This document shows, in pieces, positions 41,125 to 51,478 of a stretch of 64,000 nucleotides of DNA. Below the pieces are notes generated by a model that did not search any database, had not been told where the DNA came from, and saw only the letters and a list, made by a program, of their open reading frames with translations. The stretch's first letter is position 1. Each line of letters starts with the position of its first letter. The translations under genes and the position numbers were made by a program. The stretch is from Comamonas sp. BIGb0152 (GTDB taxonomy: Bacteria; Pseudomonadota; Gammaproteobacteria; Burkholderiales; Burkholderiaceae_C), in contig NZ_JANUDY010000008.1 of assembly GCF_024809975.1 (NCBI RefSeq), positions 124,001-188,000 on the forward strand. The letters run 5' to 3'.

Positions 41125-43047
41125 TTGAACAATCAGTGGTTTTCTAAGATCGCCGTATGGCTTGTCATTGCCATGGTGCTGTTCACCGTGTTCAAGCAAT
41201 TGGACAACCGTGCAGGCGCCAGCGCGAACAAGGTCCCGTATTCCGAGTTTTTGCAAGAGGTCCGCAATGGCCGTATCAAGGCCGCCACCTTGCAGGAAAG
41301 CCCTGCGGGTACGGTGATCACGGCGACCATGAGCGATGACCGCAAGGTTCAGACGACGGCGACGTACATGGACCGTGGTCTGGTGGGTGACCTGATCAAC
41401 AACAACGTCAAGTTTGACGTGAAGGAGCGCGAAGAAGGCTCGCTGTTGATGAGCCTGCTGATCAGCTGGGGCCCCATGCTGCTGTTGATCGGGGTCTGGG
41501 TCTACTTCATGCGCCAGATGCAAGGCGGTGGCAAGGGCGGTGCTTTCAGCTTTGGCAAGTCCAAGGCGCGCATGCTCGACGAAAACAACAATACGGTCAC
41601 GTTTGCCGATGTGGCCGGTTGCGACGAAGCCAAGGAAGAAGTCAAGGAAGTCGTCGACTTCTTGAGGGACCCCAACAAGTTCCAGAAGCTCGGTGGCCGC
41701 ATCCCCCGTGGTCTGCTGCTGGTCGGCCCTCCTGGCACGGGCAAGACCTTGCTGGCCAAGTCCATTGCGGGCGAAGCCAAGGTGCCGTTCTTCTCGATCT
41801 CCGGCTCTGACTTCGTCGAAATGTTCGTCGGTGTGGGTGCAGCGCGTGTGCGCGACATGTTCGAGAACGCCAAGAAGAATGCCCCTTGCATCATCTTTAT
41901 TGACGAAATCGATGCCGTGGGCCGCCAGCGTGGTGCCGGCATGGGTGGTGGCAATGACGAGCGTGAGCAGACCTTGAACCAGATGCTGGTCGAGATGGAT
42001 GGTTTCGAGACCAATATGGGCGTGATCGTGGTGGCTGCCACCAACCGCCCCGATATTCTCGATGCCGCCTTGCTGCGCCCAGGCCGTTTTGACCGCCAGG
42101 TGTACGTGACCTTGCCCGATGTGCGTGGCCGCGAACAGATCCTGAATGTGCACATGCGCAAGATCCCGGTGGGCCAGGATGTGAACCCCAACATCATCGC
42201 CCGTGGCACACCCGGCATGTCCGGTGCCGACCTGGCCAACCTCTGCAACGAAGCCGCACTGATGGCTGCGCGCCGCAATGCCCGCACCGTGGAGATGCAG
42301 GATTTCGAAAAAGCCAAGGACAAGATCTTCATGGGCCCGGAGCGCAAGTCTGCGGTGATGGACCCTGAAGAGTTGAAGAACACCGCCTACCACGAAGCCG
42401 GCCATGCGCTGCTGGGCAAACTGCTGCCCAAGTGCGACCCGGTGCACAAGGTCACCATCGTGCCGCGCGGCCGTGCGCTGGGCGTGACCTTTACCCTGCC
42501 CGAGAAGGACCGCTATGGTTACGACAAGGAATGGGCGCTGAGCCGTATCGCCATGCTGTTTGGCGGCCGGATTGCTGAAGAGGTCTTCATGAACCAGATG
42601 ACCACGGGTGCATCGGACGACTTCAACAAGGCCACCCAATTGGCGCGTGACATGGTCACCCGCTACGGCATGACCGATGCGTTGGGCCCGATGGTCTACG
42701 CCGAGCAAGAAGGTGAGCCCTTCCTGGGCCGCTCGATGAGCAAGCCCAGCAACATCAGCGAAGAGACCATGCAGAAGGTGGATGCTGAGGTGCGTCGCAT
42801 CATCGACCAGCAGTACAGCCTGGCGCGTCAACTGATCGAAGAGCACAGCGACAAGATGCATGCGATGGCCAAGGCCATGCTAGAGTGGGAAACCATCGAC
42901 TCCGAGCAGCTGGACGACATCATGGCCGGCAAGGTGCCGCGTCCTCCCAAGGATTGGACGCCACGCAACCCGCCGTCGAGCAACAATGACGGCGGCTCCG
43001 GTGGCAGCCCTACGGTGGTGACAGAGCCTGCGCCTACCGCCATCTGA
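41125..43047 (+). CDS. ftsH: ATP-dependent zinc metalloprotease FtsH
   Basis: Membrane-bound AAA+ protease degrading LpxC, sigma-32 and damaged membrane proteins. 640 residues: membrane helices at about 5-23 and 111-131 flanking a periplasmic loop, Walker A GPPGTGKT (from residue 201), Walker [15 protein letters not shown] arginines in LRPGRFDRQ, and zinc motif HEAGH at 423-427. The tail is Pro/Ser/Gly-rich. The start is TTG at 41125 after TGGAG; the next in-frame ATG lies inside the first helix. Confidence 0.97.
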   Translation: MNNQWFSKIAVWLVIAMVLFTVFKQLDNRAGASANKVPYSEFLQEVRNGRIKAATLQESPAGTVITATMSDDRKVQTTATYMDRGLVGDLINNNVKFDVKEREEGSLLMSLLISWGPMLLLIGVWVYFMRQMQGGGKGGAFSFGKSKARMLDENNNTVTFADVAGCDEAKEEVKEVVDFLRDPNKFQKLGGRIPRGLLLVGPPGTGKTLLAKSIAGEAKVPFFSISGSDFVEMFVGVGAARVRDMFENAKKNAPCIIFIDEIDAVGRQRGAGMGGGNDEREQTLNQMLVEMDGFETNMGVIVVAATNRPDILDAALLRPGRFDRQVYVTLPDVRGREQILNVHMRKIPVGQDVNPNIIARGTPGMSGADLANLCNEAALMAARRNARTVEMQDFEKAKDKIFMGPERKSAVMDPEELKNTAYHEAGHALLGKLLPKCDPVHKVTIVPRGRALGVTFTLPEKDRYGYDKEWALSRIAMLFGGRIAEEVFMNQMTTGASDDFNKATQLARDMVTRYGMTDALGPMVYAEQEGEPFLGRSMSKPSNISEETMQKVDAEVRRIIDQQYSLARQLIEEHSDKMHAMAKAMLEWETIDSEQLDDIMAGKVPRPPKDWTPRNPPSSNNDGGSGGSPTVVTEPAPTAI

Positions 43048-43064
43048 TACTGGTAGACCGTACT

Positions 43065-43098
43065 GAAAAGCGCTCCTTGAGCGCTTTTCTTCTTTTTG
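43065..43098 (+). terminator. Terminator after ftsH
   Basis: GAAAAGCGCTC (43065-43075) and GAGCGCTTTTC (43079-43089) form a perfect 11-bp stem followed by a T-rich run. Confidence 0.75.
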
Positions 43099-43111
43099 GA
43101 CAAGGATTTTG

Positions 43112-43969
43112 ATGCGCTATTGGCAAACCTCCCGCTTTCGTATTGACCTGGCCCAGCCGCAAGTCATGGGCATTGTCAATGTCACCCCGGACTCCTTCTC
43201 GGATGGTGGCAGCCATGAAGGGGTGTCTGCAGCCATGGCGCATGCCGAGCAGCTGTTGGCCGATGGGGCGCATATCCTGGATATCGGTGGCGAATCGACC
43301 CGGCCCGGCAGCCCGGCGGTGCCGCTGGACGAAGAGCTGCGCCGGGTGCTGCCCGTGGTCCAGGCGGCGGTGGCCTTGCAGGTGCCCATCTCGGTGGATA
43401 CCTACAAGCCCCAGGTGATGCAGGCGGTGCTCGATCTGGGCGCCGACATCATCAATGACATCTGGGCCTTGCGCCAGCCCGGCGCCCAGGCGGTTGTGGC
43501 GGCGCATAGCCAATGCGGTGTCTGCTTGATGCACATGCATGCCAGCCCCCAGACCATGCACCAGCAGCACATGGACGCGCACAGCGATGTGGCCACCCAG
43601 GTGCTGGATTTTTTGCAGGACCATACCCACCGCCTAGAGGCGCTGGGCGTGGACAAGAGCCGCATCGTCTGGGATGCCGGCACCGGCTTTGGCAAAAGCC
43701 TGGGCCAGAACTTTGCGCTGCTGCAGCAGCAGCCCCGCCTGGCCGCCGCAGGCTATCCCTGGTTGGCAGGTTGGTCGCGCAAGGGCTCGCTGGGCAAGGT
43801 CACCGGCAGGTTGGTGGGCGAGCGCATGCCCGCCAGCATTGCTGCGGCCCTGCTGTCGGTCGAGCATGGCGCGGCCATTGTGCGTGTGCATGATGTGCGC
43901 GAAACCTGCGATGCACTGGCCGTGCTGCAAGCCATGCGCGCGCCGCAATCTTTGGATACGCAGGACTGA
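43112..43969 (+). CDS. folP: Dihydropteroate synthase
   Basis: Condenses 6-hydroxymethyl-dihydropterin diphosphate with p-aminobenzoate in folate synthesis; target of sulfonamides. 285 residues. Motifs: [45 protein letters not shown] and the C-terminal [15 protein letters not shown] at 43112 with AAGGA upstream (a TTG one codon earlier is possible). ftsH-folP-glmM is a standard proteobacterial order. Confidence 0.96.
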   Translation: MRYWQTSRFRIDLAQPQVMGIVNVTPDSFSDGGSHEGVSAAMAHAEQLLADGAHILDIGGESTRPGSPAVPLDEELRRVLPVVQAAVALQVPISVDTYKPQVMQAVLDLGADIINDIWALRQPGAQAVVAAHSQCGVCLMHMHASPQTMHQQHMDAHSDVATQVLDFLQDHTHRLEALGVDKSRIVWDAGTGFGKSLGQNFALLQQQPRLAAAGYPWLAGWSRKGSLGKVTGRLVGERMPASIAAALLSVEHGAAIVRVHDVRETCDALAVLQAMRAPQSLDTQD

Positions 43970-44096
43970 CACCGCCCGGCGCGGCACCCGCTGCCCAAGC
44001 GCTACACTCTCTGAGCCCCCTTTGCGGGGCAGATGTGCAGCGCCGGCGCATGCCGCCTTTGGCCTTTCTCTCTGGCTCCCGACAACAACGAACACT

Positions 44097-45431
44097 ATGG
44101 CACGACAGTATTTTGGAACCGACGGCATCCGTGGCACGGTAGGCAAGCCACCGATCACCCCTGATTTTGTGCTGCGCCTGGGCCATGCCGTGGGCCGGGT
44201 GCTGCGCCGTGAGCAGGAGCGCCCGACGGTGCTGATCGGCAAGGACACCCGCATTTCGGGCTATATGCTGGAGAGCGCGCTGGAGTCGGGCCTGAACTCG
44301 GCAGGCGTCGATGTGGTGCTGCTGGGGCCCTTGCCGACACCCGGCGTGGCCTACCTCACCCGTGCCCAGCGCGCCAGCCTGGGTGTGGTCATCAGTGCCA
44401 GCCACAATCCCTTTGATGACAACGGCATCAAGTTCTTCAGTGCCGAAGGCACCAAGCTGCCCGACAGCTGGGAGGAATCGGTCGAAGCGGCGCTGCAGGA
44501 GAGCCCGGATTGGGTGGCGTCCAGCGTGCTGGGCAAGGCGCGCCGGCTCGATGACGCGCCGGGCCGCTATATCGAATTTTGCAAAAGCACCTTTGACCAT
44601 CGCCTGACCCTGCGTGGGCTCAAGATTGTGGTGGATGCGGCGCATGGTGCGGCCTACCACATCGCACCCAAAGTGTTCCATGAGCTGGGGGCCGAGGTCA
44701 TCACCATTGGCTGCAGCCCTGATGGCCTCAACATCAACCAAGATGTGGGTGCCACCCATCCCGATGCCCTGGTGCGCTCGGTGCGCTCCAATGGCGCGGA
44801 CCTGGGTGTGGCCCTTGATGGCGATGCAGACCGGCTGCAGCTGGTCGACGCCAAAGGCCGGCTCTACAACGGCGATGAGCTGCTGTACCTGATGGCCATG
44901 GACCGTTTGCGCCGGGGCAAGAAGCTGCCGGGCGTCGTGGGCACCTTGATGACCAATCTTGCCGTCGAGGCGGCCCTGCAAAAGCAGGGTGTGGAGCTGG
45001 TGCGCGCCAAGGTGGGCGACCGCTATGTGCTCGAAGAGCTGAAACGCCGCAACTGGGTGCTGGGCGGTGAGAGCTCAGGCCACTTGCTGGCGCTGGACAA
45101 GCACACCACGGGTGATGGCCTGGTGAGCGCGCTGCAGGTGTTGCAAGCCTGCGTGAGCCGCAACCAGAGCGTGGCCGAGCAGCTCGCCGGGGTGGATCTG
45201 TGCCCGCAGGTGCTGCTCAATGTGCGGCTGCAGCCCGGGCAAGATTGGAGCCGCAACACCAGGTTGGCCGATCTCCAGCGCAGCATCACCGAGGATTTTG
45301 CCGGCCAGGGCCGGGTGCTGATCCGCGCCAGTGGTACTGAGCCGCTGCTGCGGGTGATGGTCGAGGCCTTCGATGCGGCCCAGGCCAGCCGCTGCGCGGA
45401 GCAGTTGGCGGAAGTCGCTCGCCAGTCCTGA
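44097..45431 (+). CDS. glmM: Phosphoglucosamine mutase
   Basis: Interconverts glucosamine-6-P and glucosamine-1-P for UDP-GlcNAc, feeding peptidoglycan and lipid A. 444 residues. N-terminus YFGTDGIRG, active-site Ser102 in [12 protein letters not shown], metal-binding DGDADR, sugar-binding GGESSGH and phosphate-binding [15 protein letters not shown] at 44097; the open frame upstream is an overlap with folP in another frame. Confidence 0.97.
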   Translation: MARQYFGTDGIRGTVGKPPITPDFVLRLGHAVGRVLRREQERPTVLIGKDTRISGYMLESALESGLNSAGVDVVLLGPLPTPGVAYLTRAQRASLGVVISASHNPFDDNGIKFFSAEGTKLPDSWEESVEAALQESPDWVASSVLGKARRLDDAPGRYIEFCKSTFDHRLTLRGLKIVVDAAHGAAYHIAPKVFHELGAEVITIGCSPDGLNINQDVGATHPDALVRSVRSNGADLGVALDGDADRLQLVDAKGRLYNGDELLYLMAMDRLRRGKKLPGVVGTLMTNLAVEAALQKQGVELVRAKVGDRYVLEELKRRNWVLGGESSGHLLALDKHTTGDGLVSALQVLQACVSRNQSVAEQLAGVDLCPQVLLNVRLQPGQDWSRNTRLADLQRSITEDFAGQGRVLIRASGTEPLLRVMVEAFDAAQASRCAEQLAEVARQS

Positions 45432-45494
45432 GCGCGGCAATCGCTTTGGGTGGTGGTGCCCGGGGCGCTGTTGCTGCTGCGCCCCATCATGGAA

Positions 45495-45527
45495 CTGTCA
45501 TGTGTTGCACATGGCTTTGTCATAAGG
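45495..45527 (+). promoter_or_regulatory. Candidate Pho box upstream of the olsB-like gene
   Basis: CTGTCATGTGT (45495-45505), a degenerate middle unit (45506-45516) and TTGTCATAAGG (45517-45527) form three 11-bp units; the first and third match the PhoB half-site CTGTCATA with 22-bp periodicity. Confidence 0.45.
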
Positions 45528-45630
45528 CGGCAGGACACTGAAAGCGCTCTGTATCAGCCCGTCGAGCAGCCGGGGCCGCGCAGCGGTCTGGCACCACGCA
45601 AGGGCGGCAGGGCGCTTCAGGAGCTCTGCC

Positions 45631-46458
45631 ATGCACAACAAACACAGTTATTTCAGCGCATCCGAGACCGCCATTGCCACGCCCTCGGCGGCTAAGCAGC
45701 AGGCTCCGATGCCTGCATCCACGGCGGCCAATCCGCTGGATATCGAGGTCTCCTGGGCCTGCCACCTCGATGAGGTGCGCGAAGCCCAGCGGCTGCGCCA
45801 CCAGATTTTTGCCGGTGAGATGGGCGCGCAGCTGCAGACCAGCCTGGAAGGCCATGATGTCGATGGCTTTGATGACTACTGCGAGCATCTGCTGGTGCGC
45901 CAAGGCCAGAGCAAGCAGGTGATCGGCACCTACCGCCTGCTGACACCCGCCCAGGCGCTGCGCGCCGGGCGCACTTATTCTGACGGAGAGTTTGACCTGA
46001 GCGCCATTGATGCATTGCGCCCGCGCATGGTTGAGCTTGGCCGCAGCTGCGTGCACCCGGACTACCGCCAGGGCGGGGTGATCATGGCCTTGTGGGGCGC
46101 GCTGGCGAGCTTCATGCTGCGCAACAAGCTCGATGTGATGATGGGTTGCGCCAGCATCCCCATGTGGCACAACGGCATCGTCAGCGGCGATGCGGCTGCC
46201 AGCATCTGGCGCCAGCTGCTGGCCAAGGGCCAGATCTCGCAGGACTACAGCGTGGTGCCGCACCTGCCGCTGCCGCTAGCGCAGCTCAACGACCATGTCG
46301 ATGTGGAGCCGCCAGCGCTCATCAAGGGCTATCTGCGGGTCGGCACCGAAGTGATTGGCGCACCGGCCTGGGACCCGGATTTCAACACCGCCGATCTGCC
46401 CATGCTGATGCAGCTTGACCGCCTGCCTGCGCGCTACCGCAAGCATTTTTTTGGGTGA
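45631..46458 (+). CDS. olsB: OlsB-like ornithine N-acyltransferase (GNAT)
   Basis: 275 residues. After a variable Ala/Ser-rich N-terminus (1-38) comes the hemolysin-like GNAT fold of OlsB: QRLRHQIFAGEMG, DDYCEHLLV, VIGTYRLLTP, VELGRSCVHPDYR (acyl-carrier contact) and DVMMGCASIPM. OlsB transfers 3-hydroxyacyl from ACP to ornithine, giving lyso-ornithine lipid. No OlsA acyltransferase lies next to it, so the second step must be encoded elsewhere. ATG at 45631 after AGGAG. A candidate Pho box upstream and the nearby pst-pho cluster fit induction by phosphate starvation. An annotation as generic GNAT is the alternative. Confidence 0.8.
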   Translation: MHNKHSYFSASETAIATPSAAKQQAPMPASTAANPLDIEVSWACHLDEVREAQRLRHQIFAGEMGAQLQTSLEGHDVDGFDDYCEHLLVRQGQSKQVIGTYRLLTPAQALRAGRTYSDGEFDLSAIDALRPRMVELGRSCVHPDYRQGGVIMALWGALASFMLRNKLDVMMGCASIPMWHNGIVSGDAAASIWRQLLAKGQISQDYSVVPHLPLPLAQLNDHVDVEPPALIKGYLRVGTEVIGAPAWDPDFNTADLPMLMQLDRLPARYRKHFFG

Positions 46459-46522
46459 GCGGGGATGCGCAGCGGGTTGTTAGAACCCGCTTCTACAAGC
46501 CTAGTGGAAAGTCCTCATAATC

Positions 46523-46556
46523 AAAACACTGTCTGCAGCGCAGCAGTGTTTTTTGT
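46523..46556 (+). terminator. Terminator after the olsB-like gene
   Basis: AAAACACTG (46523-46531) pairs with CAGTGTTTT (46544-46552), with TGC/GCA adding inner pairs, then TTTG. Confidence 0.7.
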
Positions 46557-46570
46557 TATCCAAAGGACTT

Positions 46571-47545
46571 ATGGTGAGCTCTCTCTCGCAATCCCCTCAA
46601 TCGCCCATCACGTTGCTGGTTTTCAACCCCATGGCCGAGCCGCTGTTGGCCCAGATCCGCGACCACGCCCAGGTCATCTATGCGCCTACGCCCGAGCTGC
46701 GCGCCACTGCGGTGGCCTCGCACGGTGCCCAGGCGCAGGCGGTGCTGACCATTGGCTCCATCGGCCTGACGGCGGACGAGATCGCGCAGATGCCGCAATT
46801 GCGCCTGGCCTGCACCCTGGGTGCCGGTTATGAAGGCCTGGCGCTGGATGCGCTGCGCGCGCGCGGCATTGTGCTGGCGACGGGCGCAGGCACCAATGAC
46901 ACCAGCGTGGCCGACCACAGCTTTGGCCTGATTCTGGCGTCCATGCGCAATTTCCGCAGTTTGGACCAGCAGGCGAGGGCGGGCGTGGACCGCTACAGCC
47001 TGCCCCATCCGCCCAGTGTTTCGGGTAAGAAGCTGGGCATTCTGGGGCTGGGCAACATCGGCCTGAAGATTGCCCGGCGCGCCGAGGGCTTTGACATGCC
47101 CGTGGGCTACCACAACCGCCAGCCCAAGGCCGGCGTGGTGCCTCGCTATTTTGATTCGCTCAAGGCCCTGGCCAGCTGGGCGGATATCTTGGTCTGCGCA
47201 ACGCCAGGGGGTGCGGCGACCAAGCACTTGGTGAATGCGGAGATCCTGCAGGCGCTGGGCCCACAGGGTTACCTCATCAATATCGCTCGGGGTTCGGTGG
47301 TGGATACCGTGGCGCTGGCCGCCGCCTTGAAGGACGGGACCATTGCCGGTGCAGGCATCGATGTATATGAGAGCGAGCCGCATCGCCCCGAGCTGCTGAT
47401 CGACCTGCCCAATATCCTCATCACCCCCCATGTGGCGGGCTGGTCGCCCGAAGCCACCCAGGCCAGCCTGGCGCAGTTCATTGGCAACCTGACGGGCGTG
47501 TTCTCCGGCCGGGGGGCGGTAGCGCCTGTTGACCTGGGCGCGTAA
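46571..47545 (+). CDS. D-isomer-specific 2-hydroxyacid dehydrogenase
   Basis: 324 residues, D-2-hydroxyacid dehydrogenase family (GHPR/hydroxypyruvate reductase-like). Rossmann motif LGILGLGNIGLKIARRAEG near residue 150, NIARGSVVDT with the catalytic Arg context, the Glu in DVYESEPHRP and the catalytic His in ILITPHVAGW. ATG at 46571 follows AAAGGA. It stands between the olsB terminator and convergent ppx. Substrate is likely hydroxypyruvate or glyoxylate (inference). Confidence 0.88.
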   Translation: MVSSLSQSPQSPITLLVFNPMAEPLLAQIRDHAQVIYAPTPELRATAVASHGAQAQAVLTIGSIGLTADEIAQMPQLRLACTLGAGYEGLALDALRARGIVLATGAGTNDTSVADHSFGLILASMRNFRSLDQQARAGVDRYSLPHPPSVSGKKLGILGLGNIGLKIARRAEGFDMPVGYHNRQPKAGVVPRYFDSLKALASWADILVCATPGGAATKHLVNAEILQALGPQGYLINIARGSVVDTVALAAALKDGTIAGAGIDVYESEPHRPELLIDLPNILITPHVAGWSPEATQASLAQFIGNLTGVFSGRGAVAPVDLGA

Positions 47546-47590
47546 AGGCCCTGCAGGCACCTGGGCCGCGCCGGCCCAGGCTGCAGTGGC

Positions 47591-49111
47591 TTACTTGGCC
47601 GCGATGCTCAAGGCCTGCTTGAACTGGAAGGTGTAGGGCGTTTTCTGCCAGGCCAGCATTTCCTCTTCCAGCAGGTAGGCTGATTGGGGAAACTGCTCGA
47701 TCCAGCCGGGCGAAACCTTGAGCGACCACTTCTCGGTCTTGTCGCGCAGGCACAGCTGCTCCAGTGCCGGGTCGCGGCGCGCATGGCACAGCAGGGTAGC
47801 CAGGCGCAGGCACAGCAATTCCAGTGCAAAGTCAGGGTCGTGCAAGAAGGCCTCGACCTTGCGCAGCTTGCCTTGCTGCGCAAGCACCAGCGCCGCCAGA
47901 TGGGCCAGCTCGGTCTGAGTGAAGCCAGGCACATCGCTGTGGCCCAGCACATAGGCGCCGTGGTGGTGGTGGTCGGTATGGGAGATGAGGCAGCCGATCT
48001 CATGGAGCTGGCTGGCCCAGTCGAGCATCGACGACTGGAGCTGTGCAGGCGCGGTAACACCGGCATAGCGGCGCGCCTGCTCATAAAGCGTGGCCGCAGT
48101 GCGCTGCACGCGGCCCGCTTGCGTGCGGTCCACCTGGTAGCGCTCCTTGAGCGCGGCAATCGTGCGGTGGCGGATATCGCTGTATTCCTCGTGCTGCACC
48201 ATGTCGCGCAGCAGGCCTTGGCGCAGCGCACCGCTGGCAATGCGCAGCTCCTTGATCTGCAGCAGATCAAACACCGCGCACAGCACGGTGACACCGCCGC
48301 CAATCACGGCGCGGCGCTCTTCTTTGAGGCCATCAAGCCGCAACTGGCTGGCATTGCCTGCGGCCAGCAATTGCTCGCACAGCCAGTGGAGTTGCTCACG
48401 GGTGACCACATCGGGCTGGCCGCCGTGCAGGGCCAGCACATCGGCAATGGCATTGGCCGTGCCCGAGGTGCCATAGGCGCTGTCCCAGCTGCTGGGCACA
48501 AAGTGCTGGGTCGCTTCTTCCATGACAGCCTGGGCGGCGATCTGCGCAGTCTTCAGCGCCGACTTGCTGAACTCGCCTTGCGGAAAGTAGCGCATCGACC
48601 AGGCCACGCTGCCCACGGGGAAGGAGGCGACGCGCTGCGAGGTGTAGCGCTGCCCCAAAATCAGCTCGGTGGAGCGGCCGCCGATGTCCACCACCAGGCG
48701 CCGCTCATCGGACGGCGGCAGCGAGTGGGCTGCACCCTGGTAGATCAGACGCGCTTCTTCCGGGCCGGAGATGATGCTGATCGGGTAGCCCAGGATCTGG
48801 TTGGCGCGCTGGATGAAGACATCGCTGTTGCGGGCCTCGCGCAAGGTCTGGGTGGCCACGGCGCGTACCTGCGCGGCCGGGAAGCCTTCCAGCCGCTCGG
48901 CAAATCGGGCCAGGCAGTCCCAGCCGCGCTGCATGGCCTCGGCGGTCAGCAGGCCTTGTTCATCGAGCCCGGCGCCCTGGCGCACCATTTCCTTGAAATA
49001 CTGCACGCGTTCAATATGGCCAGCGGCGTAGCGGCCGATTTCCAGCCTAAAACTATTGGATCCCAGATCCACGGCGGCGAGCAAGGTGCCATCAAGCATA
49101 AGTGTCGTCAT
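47591..49111 (-). CDS. ppx: Exopolyphosphatase, Ppx/GppA family
   Basis: Hydrolyses terminal phosphate from polyphosphate (or pppGpp in GppA-type members). 506 residues. ASKHA fold: phosphate-1 loop AAVDLGSNSFRLEIGR at the N-terminus, ISGPEEARLIYQG, phosphate-2 loop VVDIGGRSTELILG, then a C-terminal HD-like helical domain with HEIGCLISHTDHHHHGAY. ATG at 49111; a TTG one codon earlier is possible. It is divergent from pstS, with a PhoB half-site (CTGTCATA, minus, 49230-49223) between them, so phosphate control is plausible. Confidence 0.92.
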   Translation of the reverse strand: MTTLMLDGTLLAAVDLGSNSFRLEIGRYAAGHIERVQYFKEMVRQGAGLDEQGLLTAEAMQRGWDCLARFAERLEGFPAAQVRAVATQTLREARNSDVFIQRANQILGYPISIISGPEEARLIYQGAAHSLPPSDERRLVVDIGGRSTELILGQRYTSQRVASFPVGSVAWSMRYFPQGEFSKSALKTAQIAAQAVMEEATQHFVPSSWDSAYGTSGTANAIADVLALHGGQPDVVTREQLHWLCEQLLAAGNASQLRLDGLKEERRAVIGGGVTVLCAVFDLLQIKELRIASGALRQGLLRDMVQHEEYSDIRHRTIAALKERYQVDRTQAGRVQRTAATLYEQARRYAGVTAPAQLQSSMLDWASQLHEIGCLISHTDHHHHGAYVLGHSDVPGFTQTELAHLAALVLAQQGKLRKVEAFLHDPDFALELLCLRLATLLCHARRDPALEQLCLRDKTEKWSLKVSPGWIEQFPQSAYLLEEEMLAWQKTPYTFQFKQALSIAAK

Positions 49112-49286
49112 CAATCAGTTCTGCAAACGAGGCAGGCAGCATAGCACCTGGGCCCATGGCTATTTGGCGCTGGAGTGCCATGCTGACAAAACTTCTAAAG
49201 TAAGTCTTTTCCATGAATTTAATATGACAGTCCTGTGCGGTGTTGTTGTGTGACATCGATGGATTTCCAAGGCAATATGACCAGAA

Positions 49287-49308
49287 GTGTCATATCAATG
49301 TCATATAC
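49287..49308 (+). promoter_or_regulatory. Pho box of the pst operon
   Basis: Two adjacent 11-bp units, GTGTCATATCA (49287-49297) and ATGTCATATAC (49298-49308), match the PhoB direct repeat. TACAGT at 49316-49321 sits where a -10 box is expected. Confidence 0.75.
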
Positions 49309-49356
49309 ATTTTTTACAGTTCACTCCATTGCGTTTCATCACCAACAGGAGTTTTC

Positions 49357-50394
49357 ATGAAAGTGTCCGCGATTCGAGTGCTGGTTGCCGGTTTGGTTGC
49401 TGCAGGTGCGTTTGCCCAGGTTCAAGCACAAGAGGCCACCGGCGCAGGCGCCAGCTTCCCCGCTCCACTGTATTCCAAGTGGGCTGCGGATTACAACAAG
49501 GCGACGGGCGTCAAGATCAACTACCAATCGGTGGGTTCGAGCGCCGGCATCAAGCAAATCGATGCCAAGACGGTGGACTTCGGTGCCTCCGACATGCCTT
49601 TGAAGGATGAAGAGCTGGCGCAAAAGGGCCTGGTGCAGTTCCCCACCGTGATCGGCGGCATTGTGCCCGTGGTCAACATCAAGGGTATCGCTGCTGGCCA
49701 GCTCAAGCTCAACGGCCAGGTGCTCGGCGACATCTACCTGGGCAAGATCACCAAGTGGAATGACGCCGCGATCACCAAGCTGAACCCCGGCGTGGCGCTG
49801 CCTGATGCCACCATCGCTCCCGTGCGCCGCGCTGACGGCTCGGGCACCACCTTCGGCTTCACCAACTACCTCTCCAAGGTCAACACCGAGTGGAAAGAAA
49901 AAGTGGGTGAGGGCGCTGCCGTGAACTGGCCTACCGGTGCCGGCGGCAAGGGCAACGAAGGCGTGGCCGCTTATGTGGGTCGCCTGCCAAACTCCATCGG
50001 TTACGTCGAGTACGCTTACGTCAAACAAAACAAGATGACCTTCGCCCAGCTGCAAAACGCCGACGGCCATTTTGTCAGCCCAGAAAGCGCCAACTTCAAG
50101 GCAGCTGCTGCCGGTGCCGACTGGAACAAGAGCTTCTACCAGATCCTGAACAACCAGCCTGGCAAGGATGCATGGCCTATCACCTCGGCCACCTTCATCC
50201 TGATGCGCAAGCTGCAGGAAAAGCCAGCCCAGGGCACCACCTCGCTGAAGTTCTTCGAGTGGGCCTACACCTCTGGTGACGGCACGGCGGATGGCCTGGA
50301 CTACGTGCCTATGCCCGCCAGCGTCAAGGACATCATCTACAAGTCCTGGGGCGAGATCAAGGACGGCAGCGGCAAGGCTGTGTTCGCCAAGTAA
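49357..50394 (+). CDS. pstS: Phosphate ABC transporter substrate-binding protein PstS
   Basis: Periplasmic phosphate receptor, 345 residues. Signal peptide at 1-24 (AFAQVQAQ), then GAGASFPAPLYSKW, the phosphate-binding SVGSSAGIKQI, DFGASDMPL and RRADGSGTTFGFTNYLS. ATG at 49357 with CAGGAG; the longer open frame upstream runs through the Pho box and is not coding. A hairpin after the gene probably boosts pstS over the downstream transporter genes. Confidence 0.97.
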   Translation: MKVSAIRVLVAGLVAAGAFAQVQAQEATGAGASFPAPLYSKWAADYNKATGVKINYQSVGSSAGIKQIDAKTVDFGASDMPLKDEELAQKGLVQFPTVIGGIVPVVNIKGIAAGQLKLNGQVLGDIYLGKITKWNDAAITKLNPGVALPDATIAPVRRADGSGTTFGFTNYLSKVNTEWKEKVGEGAAVNWPTGAGGKGNEGVAAYVGRLPNSIGYVEYAYVKQNKMTFAQLQNADGHFVSPESANFKAAAAGADWNKSFYQILNNQPGKDAWPITSATFILMRKLQEKPAQGTTSLKFFEWAYTSGDGTADGLDYVPMPASVKDIIYKSWGEIKDGSGKAVFAK

Positions 50395-50406
50395 GTCGAA
50401 AATGAT

Positions 50407-50431
50407 GGGCCGCTCGGGTAGCGGCCCTTTT
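50407..50431 (+). terminator. Partial terminator between pstS and pstC
   Basis: GGGCCGCT (50407-50414) and AGCGGCCC (50420-50427) with TTTT after, inside the operon. Confidence 0.7.
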
Positions 50432-50440
50432 CCACACTGA

Positions 50441-51478
50441 ATGGAATCACAAGTGTCGACATCCTTTCCTGTTCAAAACAAAACGGTTGCCGCCGGCAAA
50501 GCGCAGATGCAATCCAGCCAACCTCCAACGCGCAAGCCTTGGCTTTCCAACTCCTTCGCCGATGGTGTCTTTGCCCTGCTGGCGCGCGGCGCGGCGGTGT
50601 TGACCTTGGCCTTGTTGATGGCCATCATGGTCTCGCTGATCGTGGGCGCCTGGCCTGCCATCCGGGAATACGGTATCGGATTTTTCTTCAACAGCGAATG
50701 GGATCCCGTGCAGAACCGCTATGGCGGTCTGGTGATGATCTACGGCACCTTGGCCACCTCCTTCATCGCCATGCTGATTGCAGTGCCTGTCAGCTTTGGC
50801 ATTGCGCTGTTTTTGACCGAGCTCTCGCCGGTCTGGCTCAAGCGCCCACTGGGCACCGCCGTTGAGCTGCTCGCCGCCGTGCCGTCCATCGTCTACGGTA
50901 TGTGGGGTCTGATGGTGTTTGGCCCCTTGCTGGCCACCTATGTGCAGCAGCCGCTGCAGAAGCTGTTTCAGGGCGTTCCTTACATGGAAGCCTTTTTTTC
51001 CGGCCCGCCGGTCGGTATCGGTATTTTCTCTGCCGGTGTGATCCTGGCCATCATGGTCATCCCCTTCATCGCATCGGTGATGCGCGATGTGTTCGAAGTC
51101 ACGCCCGCCTTGCTCAAGGAATCGGCTTACGGCCTGGGTTCCACCACCTGGGAAGTGATGTGGAAAGTGGTGCTGCCTTACACCAAGACTGGCGTGTTTG
51201 GCGGTGTGATGCTGGGCCTGGGCCGTGCGCTGGGCGAGACCATGGCCGTCACCTTCGTGATCGGTAACATGAACCAGCTCAACTCGCTGTCGATTTTCGA
51301 AGCCGCCAACAGCATCACCTCGGCGCTGGCCAACGAGTTCGCCGAAGCCGGCGAAGGCCTGCACCAGGCATCGCTGATCTACCTGGGTCTGGCGCTGTTT
51401 TTCATCACGTTTATCGTCCTGGCCTGCTCCAAGCTGCTGCTGAGCCGCCTGCAAAAGAATGAAGGAGCACGTTCATGA
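50441..51478 (+). CDS. pstC: Phosphate ABC transporter permease PstC
   Basis: Inner-membrane permease, 345 residues, six main hydrophobic segments after a polar N-terminus of about 45 residues. The EAA coupling loop is [28 protein letters not shown], with [10 protein letters not shown] after it. ATG at 50441. Its stop overlaps the pstA start (ATGA). Confidence 0.95.
   Translation: MESQVSTSFPVQNKTVAAGKAQMQSSQPPTRKPWLSNSFADGVFALLARGAAVLTLALLMAIMVSLIVGAWPAIREYGIGFFFNSEWDPVQNRYGGLVMIYGTLATSFIAMLIAVPVSFGIALFLTELSPVWLKRPLGTAVELLAAVPSIVYGMWGLMVFGPLLATYVQQPLQKLFQGVPYMEAFFSGPPVGIGIFSAGVILAIMVIPFIASVMRDVFEVTPALLKESAYGLGSTTWEVMWKVVLPYTKTGVFGGVMLGLGRALGETMAVTFVIGNMNQLNSLSIFEAANSITSALANEFAEAGEGLHQASLIYLGLALFFITFIVLACSKLLLSRLQKNEGARS

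Noticed and set aside
43674-44096. Extended N-terminus of glmM
   Set aside because: It overlaps folP in another frame; the family start [13 protein letters not shown] is at 44097.
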